Source of the DNA: AC-32 sp963813435
GTDB lineage: Bacteria > Actinomycetota > Thermoleophilia > Gaiellales > Gaiellaceae
Length of the DNA: 64,000 nt
Reading direction: 5' to 3'
Assembly (NCBI GenBank): GCA_963813435.1
Contig: CAWEYY010000002.1
Location: forward strand, 620,001 to 684,000
Shown here: positions 61,173-64,000 of the stretch, in pieces
Layout of the letters: each line of letters begins with the position of its first letter
How positions within the stretch are numbered: position 1 is the stretch's first letter
Translations under genes and position numbers: made by a program
The notes under the pieces: generated by a model
What the model saw: only the letters and a program-made list of their open reading frames with translations
Database searches by the model: none
Told to the model about the DNA's origin: nothing

Positions 61173-62369
61173 TTACTCCAACGAGCCGATGTCGGCTGCG
61201 TCGTGGCCGTAGACCCACGCGACCGCCTTCAGCGACCAGTCCGTCGAGCCGCTCGCCATCTGCTCGTCGCGCTCCTGCTGCTCGGGCCCGTCGGGTAGGT
61301 GGAAGCGGATCTTGTTCGCGGCGGAGAGCCCCTGGATCTTCGAGGCGCGCGGGCGGCGGAGCCTCTCGTAGGTCCGCAACGCCTCCGGGATGTCGTCACG
61401 CTCGCGCAGCAGGCACGCGGTCAGCGTGGCTCCGTCTTCGACCGCCTGCGCCGCGCCCTGGGCCATGAACGGCAGCATCGGGTGACAGGCGTCGCCGAGC
61501 AGCGTGACGCGGCCGGCCGACCAGCGCTCGAGCGGCGCGCGGTCGAACAGCGCCCAGACGAACGTCCGGTCGACCGAGCCAAGAATCGTCCGCACCTGCG
61601 GATGCCAGCCCTCGTACTCCGCGAGCGCGGCGGCGAGGTCGCCCTGGTCGGTCCACGACTCGCGCGTCCAGCTGTCCTGCTCGACGACGGCGACGAAGTT
61701 GACCAGACGCTCGGCCTGGACGTAGTAGTGGACGAAGTGCCTTCCGGGGCCCATCCAGACCTGCGCGGTGACCTCGAGCTCGAGGTCGGCGAGTCGCTCC
61801 GACGGGACCAGGCCCCGGTAGGCGGCGCAGCCGGTGAAGCGCGCGTCCTGCGGGCCGAACAGGATCTCCCGCACGGCCGAGTGGATCCCGTCGGCCCCGA
61901 CCAGCACGTCGGCGGTCACCGGGTCGGCTTGCTCGAACCGGGCCTCGACCCGGTCGCCGTGGTCGCGCAGGCCGACGAGCCGGTGCCCGACATGCACGCG
62001 GTCCGCCGGAAGCGCCCGCAGGAGCGTCGCGAGCAGGTCGGCGCGGTGCATCTGGTACTGCGGGAAGCCGAACGCCTCGACGACCGCGTCACCGAGCGGC
62101 GCGCGGACGAGGGTTCGGCCGTCCTGCCAACGGCGCTGGTGCCACGCGAGCGGCCGCACGCCCATCTCGGCCAGGTCGTCCGCGAGGCCCAGGCCGTGGA
62201 GGATGCGTGACGCGTTCGGGCTGACCTGGATCCCGGCGCCGACCTCGCTGACCGTGCTGGCCTGCTCGTACACGTGCACATCGAAGCCGGCGCGGTGGAG
62301 CGACAGCGCCGCCGTCAGGCCACCGATCCCGGCACCCACGATCGCAACGGAAACGTCGTGCTGCGTCAC
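61173..62369 (-). CDS. FAD-dependent aromatic-ring monooxygenase (398 aa)
   Basis: Class A flavin hydroxylase: VAIVGAGIGGLTAALSL (GxGxxG), the DG motif VLVGADGIHSAVRE and GDACHPMLPFMAQGAAQAVEDG, the GD motif. Size and motifs match salicylate 1-hydroxylase and 3-hydroxybenzoate 6-hydroxylase enzymes. It would hydroxylate an aromatic acid with NAD(P)H and oxygen. GTG start; divergent from the aryl-alcohol oxidase gene across 61 bases. Confidence 0.88.
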   Translation of the reverse strand: MTQHDVSVAIVGAGIGGLTAALSLHRAGFDVHVYEQASTVSEVGAGIQVSPNASRILHGLGLADDLAEMGVRPLAWHQRRWQDGRTLVRAPLGDAVVEAFGFPQYQMHRADLLATLLRALPADRVHVGHRLVGLRDHGDRVEARFEQADPVTADVLVGADGIHSAVREILFGPQDARFTGCAAYRGLVPSERLADLELEVTAQVWMGPGRHFVHYYVQAERLVNFVAVVEQDSWTRESWTDQGDLAAALAEYEGWHPQVRTILGSVDRTFVWALFDRAPLERWSAGRVTLLGDACHPMLPFMAQGAAQAVEDGATLTACLLRERDDIPEALRTYERLRRPRASKIQGLSAANKIRFHLPDGPEQQERDEQMASGSTDWSLKAVAWVYGHDAADIGSLE

Positions 62370-62430
62370 CGGGCGCGAACTGTAGGCCGTATGCTCGCGC
62401 CACCGCTCGATGAAGCTGGAGGTGATCGCG

Positions 62431-64000
62431 TGACCGTTACCCTTCCGCCCGATCTGTCCGAGCAAGCGCTCTCCCGCGCGCTCGACGAGTTCGTCGCCGC
62501 CGTCGGCTCGGAGCACGTTCTGACCTCCGAGGCGGATCTGCTCGAGTTCCGCGATCCGTTCTGGTACCGCGGCTGGGACGACTACGAGGCCTCGGCCGTC
62601 GTCCAGCCCGAGACCGTCGAGGAGGTCCAGGAGATCGTCCGGATCGCCAACGAGCACAAGGTGCCGATCTGGGTCTCGGGTGTCGGCAAGAACAACGGCT
62701 ACGGCGGCTCCTCGCCGAGGGTGCGCGGCTCGGTCGTCGTCAACCTCCGCCGGATGAATCGCGTGCTGGAGATCAACGAGGAATCGGCCTACGCGGTCAT
62801 CGAGCCCGGGGTCCGCTGGTTCGACCTCCACGACGCGATTCAGGCGGGCGGCCGCAAGCTGATGCTCTCCGTCCCCGACCTCGGCTGGGGCAGTGTCGTC
62901 GGGAACACGCTCGACCACGGGATCACCTACCTGCCGTACGGCATCGACCAGGGAATGCAGTGCGGGATGGAGGTCGTGCTGCCCGACGGCGAGCTCATGC
63001 GCACAGGCGGCGGCGGGATCCCGAACGGCAAGGCCGCGTACGTCTACAAGCGCGGGCTCGGGCCGACTCCCGACCAGCTCTTCATGCAGTCGAACTACGG
63101 GATCGTCACGAAGATGGGCGTCTGGCTCCTGCCGACGCCGGAGTGCTTCATGCCGTGCTGGCTGAAGGTCTGGAAAGAAAGCGACCTCCCGGCCGTCGTC
63201 GACACCCTCCGCGAGTTGATGCTCGACGAGACGATCCGGATGGTCCCGCAGATCCTGAACACGCTCCTGCTCGGCGCCGTCTTCTCGAGCCGCTCCCAGT
63301 GGTACGACGGCGACGAGCCGCTCCCGGAAGAGGTGATCGACAGGGTCGCCAAGGAGCTCGACATCGGCCGCTGGATCATGCGCTTCACGCTTCTCGGCGA
63401 CGAGGAGGTCGTCGACCACAAGTTCAAGAAGGTCAAGGCGGCGTTCGAGAAGATCCAGGGCGCCGAGGTCACCGGCACGAAGTACGGCGGGGACGAGCTC
63501 GAGACGATCGAGCATCCGGTCGAGCGCGTGCAGGCGGGGCTCCCGAACCTCGACATGAACGCGCAGACCGCCTGGTACGGAGGCGAGAACGGCGGCCACG
63601 TCGGCTTCTCCCCCGTCGCGCCGCTCACGGGCAAAGATGCGGTCGAGCTCTGCGGGCTGCTCCGCAACGGGATCGAGCAGAAGGCGAACCTCGACTACAT
63701 GGTCGCGCTGATCGCGATCAACCCGCGGAGCTTCGTCCACATCACCCTGGTCATCTTCGACACGACGAACGAAGCGCAGACGCGCAGCGCCTACGACGCC
63801 TGCAAGGTGCTCGTGCAGGAGGCGGGCGCGGCCGGGTACGGCGAGTACCGGGCCCACCTCGACTTCATGGACCTCGCCGCGGAGCAGTACAGCTTCAACG
63901 GCCACGCGTACCGGCGGTTCACGGAGACGATCAAGGACGCGCTCGACCCGAACGGCATCCTGATGCCCGGGAGGCACGGCATCTGGCCGAAGTCGATGCG
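62431..64000 (+). CDS. eugO: Eugenol/vanillyl-alcohol oxidase-like flavoprotein (cut by right edge)
   Basis: 523 residues are visible, nearly the whole protein; only a few C-terminal residues are missing. FAD-binding VSGVGKNNGYGGSSPRVRGSVVV, the active-site Asp region in PDLGWGSVVGNTLDHG, the His of GENGGHVGFSPV (the position of covalent flavin in this family) and GYGEYRAHLDFM (Tyr, Arg) match EugO and vanillyl-alcohol oxidase. It oxidises 4-hydroxybenzylic alcohols or eugenol-type side chains with oxygen. GGAGGTGATC precedes the GTG start. Confidence 0.92.

Noticed and set aside
61173..63977. A 934-residue reading frame extending the flavin monooxygenase
   Set aside because: The extension is antisense to the aryl-alcohol oxidase gene. 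The GTG at 62369 directly before the Rossmann motif gives the normal 398-residue length.
1..64000. tRNA, rRNA, phage or insertion-sequence genes
   Set aside because: No cloverleaf-like sequence, ribosomal RNA segment, transposase, integrase or phage structural protein was recognised in any gap or frame.

Overview
The window is high-GC DNA from an actinobacterium-like genome. Codons are strongly G/C-ending, starts are often GTG, and same-strand genes very often overlap by four bases (ATGA or GTGA). Gene families suggest a soil member of deep actinobacterial lineages (Thermoleophilia-like), but no marker gene is present, so this placement is inference. I see no rRNA, tRNA, CRISPR array, transposase or integrase gene.

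Layout. 1-2.5 kb: start of an aldehyde dehydrogenase, a MetE-like methyltransferase and a hydrolase. 2.6-11.05 kb: an accessory region where eleven copies of a 28-base repeat, all in one orientation, separate single genes of unrelated function (MBL-like, isochorismatase-like, cupin, peptidase E, lipoprotein, acetyltransferase, small membrane proteins). It looks like a cassette array, but I find no integron attC core and no recombinase. 11.3-18.55 kb: a six-gene minus-strand operon that joins a split PEP-synthase-like pair, resembling phenylphosphate synthase, to a biotin carrier, a carboxyltransferase, a HAD phosphatase and a benzoylformate-decarboxylase-like enzyme. 18.6-21.1 kb: an oxidoreductase, a membrane protein and a hydrolase. 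21.1-31.8 kb: a ten-gene minus-strand operon with a molybdenum hydroxylase, an extradiol dioxygenase, GalB- and GalC-like enzymes, an amidohydrolase, a MetF-type reductase and formate-THF ligase. 31.8-46.7 kb: CoA ligases, dehydrogenases, GMC oxidoreductases and an E1 alpha/beta pair. 46.7-51.5 kb: a complete branched-chain-type ABC importer. 51.7-58.3 kb: amidase and amidohydrolase, then an ECF sigma factor, a membrane partner and four small exported proteins, with a partial duplication between them. 58.3-64 kb: LigM-type O-demethylase, hydroxycinnamoyl-CoA hydratase-lyase, a cyclic-nucleotide-binding protein, an aromatic-ring monooxygenase and a eugenol/vanillyl-alcohol oxidase cut by the right edge.

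Functionally the window reads as catabolism of lignin-type methoxyaromatics. The side-chain enzymes (oxidase, CoA ligase, hydratase-lyase) would give vanillin. LigM would move the methyl group to THF. MetF-type reductase and Fhs would return that carbon as formate with ATP yield. GalB/GalC-type enzymes would process meta-cleavage products.

Seven otherwise good genes each carry a one-base frameshift, five of them in the dense run between 31.9 and 44.2 kb. This points to draft-sequence indels more than to real pseudogenes. Two unrelated imperfect palindromes of about 165 bases sit between genes at 16.6 and 21.0 kb.
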